A DNA stretch of 36,908 nt from DAISIL01 sp036822015. Its GTDB lineage: Bacteria; Bacteroidota; Bacteroidia; Cytophagales; Bernardetiaceae. The stretch lies in assembly GCA_036822015.1 (NCBI GenBank), contig DAISIL010000030.1:1-36908 (forward strand), read 5' to 3'. Below the pieces are notes generated by a model. That model ran no database searches and had not been told where the DNA came from. It was given only the letters and a program-made list of their open reading frames with translations. This document shows, one piece after another, positions 25,474-36,284 of the stretch; positions within the stretch are counted from its first letter, which is position 1; each line of letters begins with the position of its first letter. The translations under genes and the position numbers were made by a program.

Positions 25474-25508
25474 TTGCCCATTATTTCTCCTTTACCTCTT
25501 TCATTTTT

Positions 25509-25545
25509 GCCTCACCTTCGTCTTTTGCTAAGGTGAGGCTTTTTT
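25509..25545 (+). terminator. Intrinsic terminator between rhodopsin and crtY
   Basis: A 10-bp perfect stem (GCCTCACCTT, 25509-25518, with AAGGTGAGGC, 25530-25539) and an 11-base loop are followed by six T. The crtY ATG is only ten bases after the T run, leaving no room for a separate promoter after the hairpin. Confidence 0.9.
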
Positions 25546-25555
25546 CTACCGACCT

Positions 25556-26734
25556 ATGCATACACACTATGACTACATCATTGCTGGCGGTGGAGGCAGC
25601 GGATTAAGTTTACTCCTGGCCCTATGTGCCGATCCAGCATTTGCCCAAAAACGTATTCTGGTCATTGACCGCGATGAGAAAACGCGCAACGACCGTACCT
25701 GGTCTTTCTGGGCTACCCCAACGGAGTACGCTCATATGGACATTCCCCACGAAGACACTAAGTGTTGGGGGCATTTTACCGTTCGGACAGATAAACGTGA
25801 GATCGAACGCTCCTTTGCGCCCTACCAATATTACTGCTTGCGCAGCCAAGACTACTACGCATACGTGCGCGAGCGCGTCAAGGCCTGCCCCCATGTATCG
25901 GTAGATTGGCTACAGACCTCGATTACGTACCTCACGTCGGGTCTGGTCGAGACTCAACAAGGTGCATTTACGGCATCCTGGGTGTTCAGTAGCCTACCCA
26001 CACGCACCACGATCCCCGATTATCACCTCGATCAGCGTTTTGTGGGATGGTGGATACGCACCGAGTCGCCGGTTTTTGATCCCTCTACGGTTTGTTTGAT
26101 GGATTTTCGGGAGCAGTCGCCGCTCAACTTCATGTACATCTTGCCTCACACCTCTACTACTGCCCTGGTTGAATTGACGGCCTTTGCAGCTGATCGTAGC
26201 AGGCTACCGGCTTTTGATACCCAAATCAAGCAGTATCTCGATCAGCATTATCCAGGTGTATGCTACACGATTACGGAGCGAGAAATGGGTAATATCCCGA
26301 TGACCAATGCCAGGCCACTCCCTGCTCCCTCTGGTGTTGTCCATCTCGGTATGGCGGGCGGTTGTACCAAAGCCACAACGGGTTATACCTTCAAAAACAT
26401 TCAGCGGCATAGCCAATCCATCGTTGCAGCCCTACGGGAGCAGCGCACGCCCACACATTGGGAAAGTGATCGGCGTTTTGCGTTTTATGATCGCGTGCTG
26501 TTGCATCTGCTCACCCATAATGGCGCAGAGGCAGCCGATAAGGTTTTTGCTCCCGTTTTTTCGGCACCGCAGGTTTTTCAGTTCCTGGACGAGCGCACCT
26601 CACTTTGGCAGGAGTGGGGCATTCTACGCCGTCTGTGGTGGCCCATGTTCCTGAAAGCTGCCTACGAGAGTTATTTTGCACCAACAGTTTATCATCCAAC
26701 GCATGCCCCCACCACCGCTTACGCTTCGTCTTAG
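25556..26734 (+). CDS. crtY: Lycopene beta-cyclase
   Basis: The 392-residue FAD-dependent cyclase turns lycopene into beta-carotene by closing both ends. The N-terminal dinucleotide fold has YDYIIAGGGGSGLSLLLAL (5-23), then VIDRDEKTRNDRTWSFW, a strongly conserved lycopene cyclase block. Middle motifs include FMYILPHTSTTALVELT. The C-terminal GMAGGCTKATTGYTFKN segment is also family-specific. The start is the first ATG after the rhodopsin terminator. It overlaps blh by about 32 bp, so the two are co-transcribed and probably translationally coupled. It supplies the precursor for retinal. Confidence 0.94.
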   Translation: MHTHYDYIIAGGGGSGLSLLLALCADPAFAQKRILVIDRDEKTRNDRTWSFWATPTEYAHMDIPHEDTKCWGHFTVRTDKREIERSFAPYQYYCLRSQDYYAYVRERVKACPHVSVDWLQTSITYLTSGLVETQQGAFTASWVFSSLPTRTTIPDYHLDQRFVGWWIRTESPVFDPSTVCLMDFREQSPLNFMYILPHTSTTALVELTAFAADRSRLPAFDTQIKQYLDQHYPGVCYTITEREMGNIPMTNARPLPAPSGVVHLGMAGGCTKATTGYTFKNIQRHSQSIVAALREQRTPTHWESDRRFAFYDRVLLHLLTHNGAEAADKVFAPVFSAPQVFQFLDERTSLWQEWGILRRLWWPMFLKAAYESYFAPTVYHPTHAPTTAYASS

Positions 26735-27689
26735 TTGCTTTGTCGGGACAGGGCTGGCGTTGTTGCTTTCGTGGTCGTCAGTACCGATATGGGTCGATTA
26801 TGGCGTTTTTGTAGGCTTGATCGTCCTGACGGGCATCCCCCATGGGGCAACGGATCACGTGATCTATCGCTTTCTTTTGCCCCAACAGACGGAGATGCGC
26901 TGGGGGCGTTTTTTGGGGGTTTATCTCGGGGCGATGCTGGGCTATGGCATTTGTTGGGCGGTGTTTCCTGATTTTTCGCTGCTGTTTTTTTTGTTGATCT
27001 CGGCGTATCACTTTGGGCAATCGCAGCTTTTGTATGTGCGCCTAACGGAGGGGAGTTTCGGCAAAACGGCACTTTATCTCTTGTGGGGGGGATGGCTGCT
27101 AGGAAGCCTCCTCTTGCTGCAAGGCGATACGGTGGCCGAGGTATTATCGGCGATGTTTCCGGGCTGGATTTGGGTATTTATGCTTCCCCAGGAAATCAAA
27201 CTGTGGATGATCGCCGGATTGACTGTTGCGCTGATGGTGGGCTTGGTCGTGGTTTGGCGACAAAACAGCCTTGATTTTGGTCATTTTTTGCAAGAAATTG
27301 CTGTATTATGGCTGTTATTGGTTCTTTTTTCTTTATCTTCGTTGTGGATAAGTTTTGGTGTGTATTTTGGTTTGTGGCACGCCTGTAGTTCGATCGGTAT
27401 GCAGGTACGGGGTTTCCAACAGGAAATACCTTACTCCTGGCCCAAATTTTTTCGGGAGGCTCTGCCTTTTTCGTTGGTGAGTTTTGTAGGCATTGCGCTG
27501 TTGTTGGGGCTTGGGCAAACACTGCTCCTGGATCAAGTATCCTTACCGCTCCTGTTCTTCGTCGCGATTTCTACGCTAACCCTACCGCACATCGTCTATA
27601 TGCAGCGTTTTTATACGTACACCACGATGAGCCATCGTACAGTGCCATCTCGCTCATCCGGACGTTTCACTAACCAAACCAAAAACTAA
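26703..27689 (+). CDS. blh: Brp/Blh-family beta-carotene 15,15'-dioxygenase
   Basis: This membrane enzyme of about 328 residues cleaves beta-carotene into two retinal molecules, the chromophore of the adjacent rhodopsin. It is polytopic, and its iron-binding histidines lie in the expected blocks: GIPHGATDH (H47, H52), SAYHFGQSQ, FGLWHACSS and TLPHIVYMQRFY. The ATG at 26703 (MPPPPLTLRLS) gives a short cytoplasmic tail and is preferred to the TTG at 26676. The 32-bp overlap with crtY in a different frame ties their translation together. The next small gene starts six bases after its stop. Confidence 0.94.
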   Translation: MPPPPLTLRLSCFVGTGLALLLSWSSVPIWVDYGVFVGLIVLTGIPHGATDHVIYRFLLPQQTEMRWGRFLGVYLGAMLGYGICWAVFPDFSLLFFLLISAYHFGQSQLLYVRLTEGSFGKTALYLLWGGWLLGSLLLLQGDTVAEVLSAMFPGWIWVFMLPQEIKLWMIAGLTVALMVGLVVVWRQNSLDFGHFLQEIAVLWLLLVLFSLSSLWISFGVYFGLWHACSSIGMQVRGFQQEIPYSWPKFFREALPFSLVSFVGIALLLGLGQTLLLDQVSLPLLFFVAISTLTLPHIVYMQRFYTYTTMSHRTVPSRSSGRFTNQTKN

Positions 27690-27695
27690 ACAACG

Positions 27696-27878
27696 ATGAT
27701 GTTTTCTCTGGATTATTTGCTGATTTTGACCGTCTCTGTGGTCGCTGTCTTGTGGGTCATTTATCGGGTAGCCTTCAAGGAAGGCGAAGACGACGGCGAA
27801 GGCGGCATACCGCACCCTCACTCTAGCCCCGATCCGCACGCTCCCATCCCCGAGGCACGCGATAAAGTGATGGCTTAG
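27696..27878 (+). CDS. Small single-pass membrane protein, unknown function
   Basis: The product is a 60-residue protein I do not recognise. One membrane helix spans about residues 4-25, followed by RVAFKEGEDDGEGG and a Pro/His-rich tail (IPHPHSSPDPHAPIPEA) that would face the cytoplasm or periplasm. Two adjacent ATG codons (27696 and 27699) are possible starts. It begins six bases after the blh stop, so it very likely belongs to the crtY-blh transcript. It could be a partner or assembly factor for Blh or the rhodopsin, or an unrelated passenger. The reading frame has normal codon use and a sensible membrane topology, which supports a real gene. Confidence 0.65.
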   Translation: MMFSLDYLLILTVSVVAVLWVIYRVAFKEGEDDGEGGIPHPHSSPDPHAPIPEARDKVMA

Positions 27879-27926
27879 GGGAAGATGGAGGGACAAGGGC
27901 TTTTTTGGTAAATCGTGTTAAGGCAG

Positions 27927-27957
27927 TTGGTCAAAACCAACGGAAAGCGTTCCTTTG
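27927..27957 (+). promoter_or_regulatory. Possible promoter of lptD
   Basis: TTG (27927-27929) and TTCCTTTG (27950-27957, one mismatch to TAnnTTTG) are 20 bp apart, ending 11 bases before the ATG at 27969. This is a moderate match only. Confidence 0.4.
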
Positions 27958-27968
27958 CTGATTCATTG

Positions 27969-30563
27969 ATGCCCCGTATGTCAGTACGCTCTTTTTTTTG
28001 TTTGCTTGTTTGTTTTTTCGGGATGGCTAAGGGTGATGCGGTTTGGGGACAAACCGATACCCTGGCCCTCTCGGATAGCATCCCGATTGACCCCAGCTTC
28101 ACGGCTGTTGTTGATTATCAAGCCAACGACTCGATTCGCTTCGATGTACGCCAACAGACCGTTTTTCTTTTCGGAGAATCGGTCATTGACTACGGCGACA
28201 TCAAACTTACCTCCGAGTATATCTCCCTTGATTGGCAAAACAACGTTTTGAATGCCAACGGCAAACGCAACGAAAAAGGGCAACTCGAAGGTACGCCCAT
28301 CTTTGAGCAAGGCAGCGACCCGCCCTACAAAGCCGAAGAAATCACGTACAACTTCGTTACCCGCAAAGCCATCGTGAAGCAGATCAAAACGGAGCAAAAC
28401 GAGGGCTTTGTCATTTCGGAGCGTTCCAAAAAGATCAGTAACGATACCTATTTTGCCTTCGGGAGCCTCTACACGACCTGTAATCTGGATCATCCGCATT
28501 TCGGTATCCGCGCCCAGCGGATCAAGATGATTAACAAAAAACAGATCGTCAGCGGCCCCTTCCAACTGGTCATCAACGACATCCCTACGCCGATTGGTTT
28601 TCCTTTTGCCATCGTCCCGATGCCCAAAACCCGAGCCTCGGGTATCATCATTCCCACCTACGGCGAAACGCGGGAGAATGGTTTTTTCTTGCGGGATGGT
28701 GGTTTTTATTGGGCAGCTAGTGAGTACATCGACCTGGCCTTCCTGGGCGAGATTCATACCCGGGGACGCTACGGCGGACGGCTACAGTCCCGTTATAAGA
28801 AACGCTACGCCTTCGATGGCACACTAGAAATACGGTTTAATAATCGTAACTCAGGTGAGCGCGGCACGCCCGAGTTTTCACAGGAACGCGATTTTTGGTT
28901 TGCCTGGGGCCACACGCCCATCCCCAGGGGCAATAGCCGATTTTCGGCTAACGTCAATGCGGGTACCTCGAGCTTCAATCGAAATAACTCCTTCAATCCC
29001 AACGACTATCTCTCCACTTCTTTTCAGTCCAACATCAGTTATTCTACCCGCATTGGCAAGGACATCAACCTACAAGCCTCCCTACGCCACAACCAAAACG
29101 TAGAAACGGAGGTCATCAAGGTAACCCCACAAGTTAGCCTGGGAGTCAATCGCTTACAGCCCTTCAAAGACCTCATCCCGACCGCCAAGCGCAGCCTAGC
29201 ACCCATCCGAGACCTCGGCTTTACGTATAACTTCGCCACCAAAACCGACCTGACCAACGCCCTCAACCCCGGCTCCGTTCCCTTCAAGACCCTCAACCCA
29301 CTCGGCGAACGCGATACCATCGGCTTTAACTTTGCCAACGCCCAGCGCATCCTCCAAAACGCTGACCTGGGGGCCCAGCACCGAGCCTCTTTGAGTACCT
29401 CCATGACCCTACTCCGACATTTCAACCTAAGTCCTAGCTTCAACTACACCGAAAACTGGTACGTCGAAAAGTTCAATTATCGCTATGTTGGTAATGAGTT
29501 CGTGGACGTGGATACGATCCCAGGCTTTGCCCGAGCTTTCTCTTACAGCACGAGCGTAGGCTTGAGTACGCGATTGTACGGCTTCTATTTCTTCAAGGGA
29601 CGCAACAGCCGCTCCACGATTCGGCACTTGATGACACCTAATGTGAGCTTCAACTATAACCCTGATTTTCAGGACCCCCGATTTGGCTTCTTCCAGGAAG
29701 TACAGGTATCGGACGATCCCGAAGATGTCCGGCGGGCAGTGCTGTTGCGGGGAGCTTATGCCGTTCCGGGAGGGCTACAATCGGGGAGCATTAGCTTCTC
29801 CCTCAACAACCAACTCGAAATGAAACGGGAGCGCGTGGGGAGCGATGAAGCCAAAAAAATTACAATTCTTGATAACTTTGGTGTATCGACCTCCTACAAC
29901 CTAGCCGCCGACTCGCTCAACCTCCAGTTGATCTCCATGAACGCCCGCACAACCCTTTTCGGCAAAATCAACATCAATGGCAGTGCCAACCTCGATCCGT
30001 ACATCTACCTGGCCCAGCGCGACCCCGAAACGGATCGGCTCATTTCACAGACCCGCGTCAATACCTTTGCCTGGGAGGTAGGGCAGGGCTTGGGCCAGAT
30101 CACGCAGGCCAGCATTGCCATCAGTACCAATCTCAACCCACAGGCGTTCAAGCCCAAAGTGCCACGCGACAAGAAAGATGCCGATCAGGTGGCCTACATC
30201 AACGCCAACCGCGACCTCTACGTCGATTTTGATGTCCCCTGGACGCTCAACCTCAACTACAATCTCTCGTATAGCCGCCTCGGTTTTACTGACCCCATCG
30301 TTACGCAGACGATCAACTTTAGTGGGGATTTGAGCCTTACGCCCAAGTGGAAGATTGGCTTCCGTTCGGGCTATGACTTTGAGCGCAAGGAACTTTCCTT
30401 TACCTCCATCGACATCAACCGCGAGTTGCATTGCTGGCGGATGTCCGTGAACTGGATTCCCTTTGGGCCTCGGCAGTCGTACTCGTTTGAGATTGGCGTA
30501 CAGTCCTCCATTTTGAGCGATCTCAAGCTCCAACGCCGCAACAACTGGCGCGATCGGCTCTAA
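27969..30563 (+). CDS. lptD: LPS-assembly outer membrane protein LptD (Bacteroidota type)
   Basis: The product is about 864 residues. A signal peptide (MPRMSVRSFFCLLVCFFGM, cleavage after about VWGQ) leads to an N-terminal beta-jellyroll of the OstA type (FDVRQQTVFLFGESVIDYGDIKL, then YISLDWQNN and EEITYNFVTRKAIVKQIKTEQNEGF read in sections). A large beta-barrel fills the remainder. The C-terminal block HCWRMSVNWIPFGPRQSYSF is typical of LptD from this phylum. LptD with LptE inserts lipopolysaccharide into the outer leaflet. Starts at 27969 or 27978 fit the signal peptide; the GTG at 27915 would spoil it. The last four bases overlap the stop of the convergent TIR gene. Confidence 0.9.
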   Translation: MPRMSVRSFFCLLVCFFGMAKGDAVWGQTDTLALSDSIPIDPSFTAVVDYQANDSIRFDVRQQTVFLFGESVIDYGDIKLTSEYISLDWQNNVLNANGKRNEKGQLEGTPIFEQGSDPPYKAEEITYNFVTRKAIVKQIKTEQNEGFVISERSKKISNDTYFAFGSLYTTCNLDHPHFGIRAQRIKMINKKQIVSGPFQLVINDIPTPIGFPFAIVPMPKTRASGIIIPTYGETRENGFFLRDGGFYWAASEYIDLAFLGEIHTRGRYGGRLQSRYKKRYAFDGTLEIRFNNRNSGERGTPEFSQERDFWFAWGHTPIPRGNSRFSANVNAGTSSFNRNNSFNPNDYLSTSFQSNISYSTRIGKDINLQASLRHNQNVETEVIKVTPQVSLGVNRLQPFKDLIPTAKRSLAPIRDLGFTYNFATKTDLTNALNPGSVPFKTLNPLGERDTIGFNFANAQRILQNADLGAQHRASLSTSMTLLRHFNLSPSFNYTENWYVEKFNYRYVGNEFVDVDTIPGFARAFSYSTSVGLSTRLYGFYFFKGRNSRSTIRHLMTPNVSFNYNPDFQDPRFGFFQEVQVSDDPEDVRRAVLLRGAYAVPGGLQSGSISFSLNNQLEMKRERVGSDEAKKITILDNFGVSTSYNLAADSLNLQLISMNARTTLFGKININGSANLDPYIYLAQRDPETDRLISQTRVNTFAWEVGQGLGQITQASIAISTNLNPQAFKPKVPRDKKDADQVAYINANRDLYVDFDVPWTLNLNYNLSYSRLGFTDPIVTQTINFSGDLSLTPKWKIGFRSGYDFERKELSFTSIDINRELHCWRMSVNWIPFGPRQSYSFEIGVQSSILSDLKLQRRNNWRDRL

Positions 30564-31423
30564 ACCTGGCGGAGGTCTTCGTTCATCAGTTGCCCGATTA
30601 GATCGAGGAGGCGTTGCTGGTTGAGATTTTGTTGGGTGTTGTAATCGCGGGTGTCCATCAGATAACGGTTTTTGCCGAGGCTTGCCTGGTTGGCTTTGAT
30701 GCTTGCCAGCTCAGCGGCTAGTTCGCTGTCGGGGTTAAGGACTTGATCGAGTTTATCGAAAAGAAGACGTTCGCGTCCCTTCGCAAAGAGGTCTCGGAGT
30801 TCTTTTTTGAGTTGGTCAAGGTCAATACCATTTTGTGGGGAGGGGCCACCGTCGCCGTTTTGTTGTCCGGTTTGGGGGATGGCTTTGATGTCGGCGATGA
30901 TTTTTTGCATACCGGCATCGAAGTTATTGCCCGAAATATCTATGCAAAGCATCCCGCGCAGGCGTGCGATGATGCTGTCAAGGTTGTAGTTGATATCTCT
31001 GTAGCGTTGGCGGTCGTCTTCCAGGTCAGCGATACCTCGCTTGCGTTCGAGGCGGCGTTGGATGAGCGCATCAAGATCCTGGAGTTCCTTTTCGATTTCG
31101 TCTAGGGCATCGTCGGTGAAGGTTCGCCCAAAAAAACCAGCCTCGAGGTAAGCCGGAATGAAATACCGCCGCTGCATATCTGCCTCAAAATGAGACAATA
31201 CACTTTCCATCGCCACCCATGCTGAAAGCAGGCTGTTGCGGGAAATCAAAGACAGGGTTACTCCGGACTCACGCAAGGCCCGCTGAATAAAGCCCGTGAT
31301 CTGCTCCCCAGATCGCATTGCTTCGGCATCACGAATGACCTCCAGCCCGGCCGAGCGCAACATCTGACTAACCCGCTCGGCATACTCGGTGTCTTTGTGG
31401 TTGTAGGAGATAAAAACTTTCAT
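30560..31423 (-). CDS. TIR domain protein with EAD-like C-terminal domain
   Basis: The product is 287 residues. The TIR domain (about 1-150) begins MKVFISYNHKD, the standard first strand. It carries the helix SAWVAMESVLS, where E73 sits at the place of the NAD-cleaving glutamate of enzymatic TIRs. A linker with a Gly/Pro/Gln-rich stretch (about 185-200) leads to a helical domain (about 203-287) with the pattern LRDLFAKGRERLLFDKLDQVL, then a long helix and QNLNQQRLLDLIGQL. This matches my recollection of effector-associated domain 11, an adaptor in bacterial conflict and signalling systems. The ATG at 31423 is preferred to the GTG at 31426. No partner EAD protein is visible. GC is host-like. 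Confidence 0.8.
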   Translation of the reverse strand: MKVFISYNHKDTEYAERVSQMLRSAGLEVIRDAEAMRSGEQITGFIQRALRESGVTLSLISRNSLLSAWVAMESVLSHFEADMQRRYFIPAYLEAGFFGRTFTDDALDEIEKELQDLDALIQRRLERKRGIADLEDDRQRYRDINYNLDSIIARLRGMLCIDISGNNFDAGMQKIIADIKAIPQTGQQNGDGGPSPQNGIDLDQLKKELRDLFAKGRERLLFDKLDQVLNPDSELAAELASIKANQASLGKNRYLMDTRDYNTQQNLNQQRLLDLIGQLMNEDLRQV

Positions 31424-31467
31424 CACAAGGTTATTTTTGTTTCCAACAAAGAAAACGAAAATCTACC

Positions 31468-31519
31468 AAAAAACAAACAGACCAAAGCCCGTGCTGATAA
31501 GGCAACAGACTTTGGTCTG
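31468..31519 (-). terminator. Intrinsic terminator of gcvP
   Basis: A 10-bp perfect stem (CAGACCAAAG, 31478-31487, with CTTTGGTCTG, 31510-31519) has a 22-base loop. On the minus strand it is followed by TTTGTTTTTT. It lies 25 bp past the gcvP stop. Confidence 0.75.
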
Positions 31520-31544
31520 GATGTATGCAGTATAGGTAAGGTGC

Positions 31545-34538
<2,994 letters not shown>

Positions 34539-34568
34539 GGTGAAGATGGCATCAGTGGAAAAGCAAAG

Positions 34569-34576
34569 CAAAGATA
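34569..34576 (-). promoter_or_regulatory. -7 promoter element of gcvP
   Basis: The minus strand reads TATCTTTG, an exact TAnnTTTG match. No convincing -33 TTTG is seen at the right distance. No glycine riboswitch structure fits in the 30 bases that follow. Confidence 0.55.
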
Positions 34577-34698
34577 AGAAAGATATAAAAAATTGAGCTA
34601 CTAAAATGTTCCGTTCCCGAGCGCGGCATTTTTGTAGAGACAAGTCTTTGAGAGCGTTAAAAAAACTTACAAGGCTCCTGCACCCGATCAAAAGCCTG

Positions 34699-34706
34699 TA
34701 CTTTTG
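34699..34706 (+). promoter_or_regulatory. Perfect -7 promoter element abutting the LptF/G gene
   Basis: TACTTTTG matches TAnnTTTG exactly and ends three bases before the ATG at 34710. It overlaps the alternative TTG start at 34704, which argues for the ATG. Confidence 0.55.
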
Positions 34707-34709
34707 TTC

Positions 34710-35786
34710 ATGTTCAAGATTTTGGATCGCTACCTGCTTCGGCAGTTTTTTCAGACGTATATTTTTACGGTTTTTTTGCTCGTGATGATCGTCTCCGTGA
34801 TTGATTACAGCGAAAAGAGCGATGATTTTTTGAATATCCCTTTCAAGACGATTTTTTTTTCGTACTACCTCAATTTTTTTCTTTTTGTGGCCAATCTGGT
34901 TACACCGATCATCGTTTTCATCGCGACGGTCTTCGTAACGGCTCGCCTGGCCGGGCGCACCGAAATTATTGCCATGTTGAGCGGCGGCATGAGTTTTGGG
35001 CGCATCATGCGTCCCTACTTTATTGGCGCTTTTTTGATCGCCCTGGGTAGTTTTTTGCTCAACGGCTGGGTAACCCCCCGTGCCAACCGCATCAAGGCTC
35101 AGTTTGAGATGGCTTATATCAAAAACCCCTTTCGCTTTGAGGAGCGCAACTTTCACGTCAAGATCGACAGCACCACGTACATCTACCTCCAAAACTACAA
35201 CAATGCCCTCCGCACCGGCTATAAATTCACGATGGAGCGCATCAGCGACAGCCTCGATCTAAAAGAAAAGCTATCCACCGATTTGATCCGATGGGATACC
35301 ACCAAAAATACCTGGCACATCGACCGCTATCGCATCCATCACTTTGACGGACAAGAAGAACGCCTCGAGGAGGGCTTCGATCTTGATACCTTGATTGCGA
35401 TGCGCCCCGAGGACTTTGAAAGCAAACACCTCTTGCACGAATCCCTGACCCTCCCCGAACTGGATACGTACATCGCCGATCAGCTCAAGCGCGGCAATAG
35501 CAATCTGGGTGTATTTTGGGTCGAAAAATACCAACGCTACGCCTCACCTTTTGCCATTATCATCTTGTCGATGATGGGTGTAGTGGTTGCCTCGCGTAAG
35601 TCGCGTCAGGGAACGAGTTTTCAGATTGCGCTGGGTTTTGTGCTGTCGTTTATTTTTTTGCTCCTGGCTATCATCGGGCGCAGCATTGGGCAGTCTGGCA
35701 GTCTAAATCCCTATCTGGCGGTCTGGATTCCCAACGTGATCTTTGCATTGGTGGCCGTGTGGCTGTATCGGAAAGTACCTAAGTAA
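34710..35786 (+). CDS. LptF/LptG family (YjgP/YjgQ) permease
   Basis: The 358-residue inner-membrane protein has three N-terminal membrane helices, with the family opening ILDRYLLRQFFQTYIFTVFLL and the conserved block TARLAGRTEIIAMLSGGMSFGRIMRP. A periplasmic domain (about 125-260) and three C-terminal helices follow. LptF and LptG with LptB extract lipopolysaccharide from the inner membrane and pass it toward LptD, which is encoded about 4 kb away. I cannot tell LptF from LptG by eye. The gene is divergent from gcvP. Confidence 0.9.
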   Translation: MFKILDRYLLRQFFQTYIFTVFLLVMIVSVIDYSEKSDDFLNIPFKTIFFSYYLNFFLFVANLVTPIIVFIATVFVTARLAGRTEIIAMLSGGMSFGRIMRPYFIGAFLIALGSFLLNGWVTPRANRIKAQFEMAYIKNPFRFEERNFHVKIDSTTYIYLQNYNNALRTGYKFTMERISDSLDLKEKLSTDLIRWDTTKNTWHIDRYRIHHFDGQEERLEEGFDLDTLIAMRPEDFESKHLLHESLTLPELDTYIADQLKRGNSNLGVFWVEKYQRYASPFAIIILSMMGVVVASRKSRQGTSFQIALGFVLSFIFLLLAIIGRSIGQSGSLNPYLAVWIPNVIFALVAVWLYRKVPK

Positions 35787-35897
35787 GGTGATGTGGTGGG
35801 TGTGATTCGTTTTTAGGCAGACCAGAGGTTACGTGAGCAAGAATGAGGAATCTTTTCTAAACCACTGCTTTTGAGTATGCAGTTATTGCTTGTTAAG

Positions 35898-36284
35898 TTA
35901 TTCCTTCTTTACTATAAGTTCTAAATAATCCAATAAGCTTTTAGGAGTTTCAGCATATGCTTCAAAAATGTTTAATGCTTGTAGCTGTCCAAGATTACTT
36001 CCATCTCCAAAAGAAAAATCTATTTTGGATGAAACTATTCTTTTTTCTGACCTTGAATCTTTTAGTATTTCTCGAATCATTCTAATTAAAAACTCCAATT
36101 CGTATTTCCCACGAAACATTTTGTGCAATGTCTTACCTTTAAAGAATTCCATTTTCTGTTCAATCACTGAGTAATCTACTTCAATAGCACTTGGGAATGT
36201 TTCTTTTATTTTTTGAAAATCATACAAAGATTTTACTTCATCAAGACTGATAGTAACGAAGATTATTTGGTAACTTATCATCAA
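35898..36284 (-). pseudogene. C-terminal part of the frameshifted DUF4435 gene
   Basis: This 128-residue frame has its own ATG at 36284, but its first ten residues look like read-through of the wrong frame. From FVTISLDEVKSLYDF onward it continues the DUF4435 protein of the upstream frame, including HKMFRGKYELEFLIRMI, which resembles the RGK-x-E segment near the end of that family. Joined to the upstream frame by a +1 shift near 36255-36265, it gives a protein of about 300 residues, the normal family length. The region is visibly AT-rich compared with everything before 35.8 kb. A disabling mutation, a sequencing error and a rare recoding event are all possible. Confidence 0.65.

Noticed and set aside
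27981..28757. 258-residue frame on the minus strand in lptD
   Set aside because: It is antisense to the well-conserved LptD N-terminal domain and has no recognisable features.
34539..34568. Possible glycine riboswitch before gcvP
   Set aside because: Only about 30 bases lie between the -7 element and the ATG, far too few for the aptamer, and no conserved stems are seen.
34539..35192. 218-codon N-terminal extension of gcvP
   Set aside because: The extension is antisense to the LptF/G permease gene and crosses a gcvP promoter. The family N-terminus begins at 34538.
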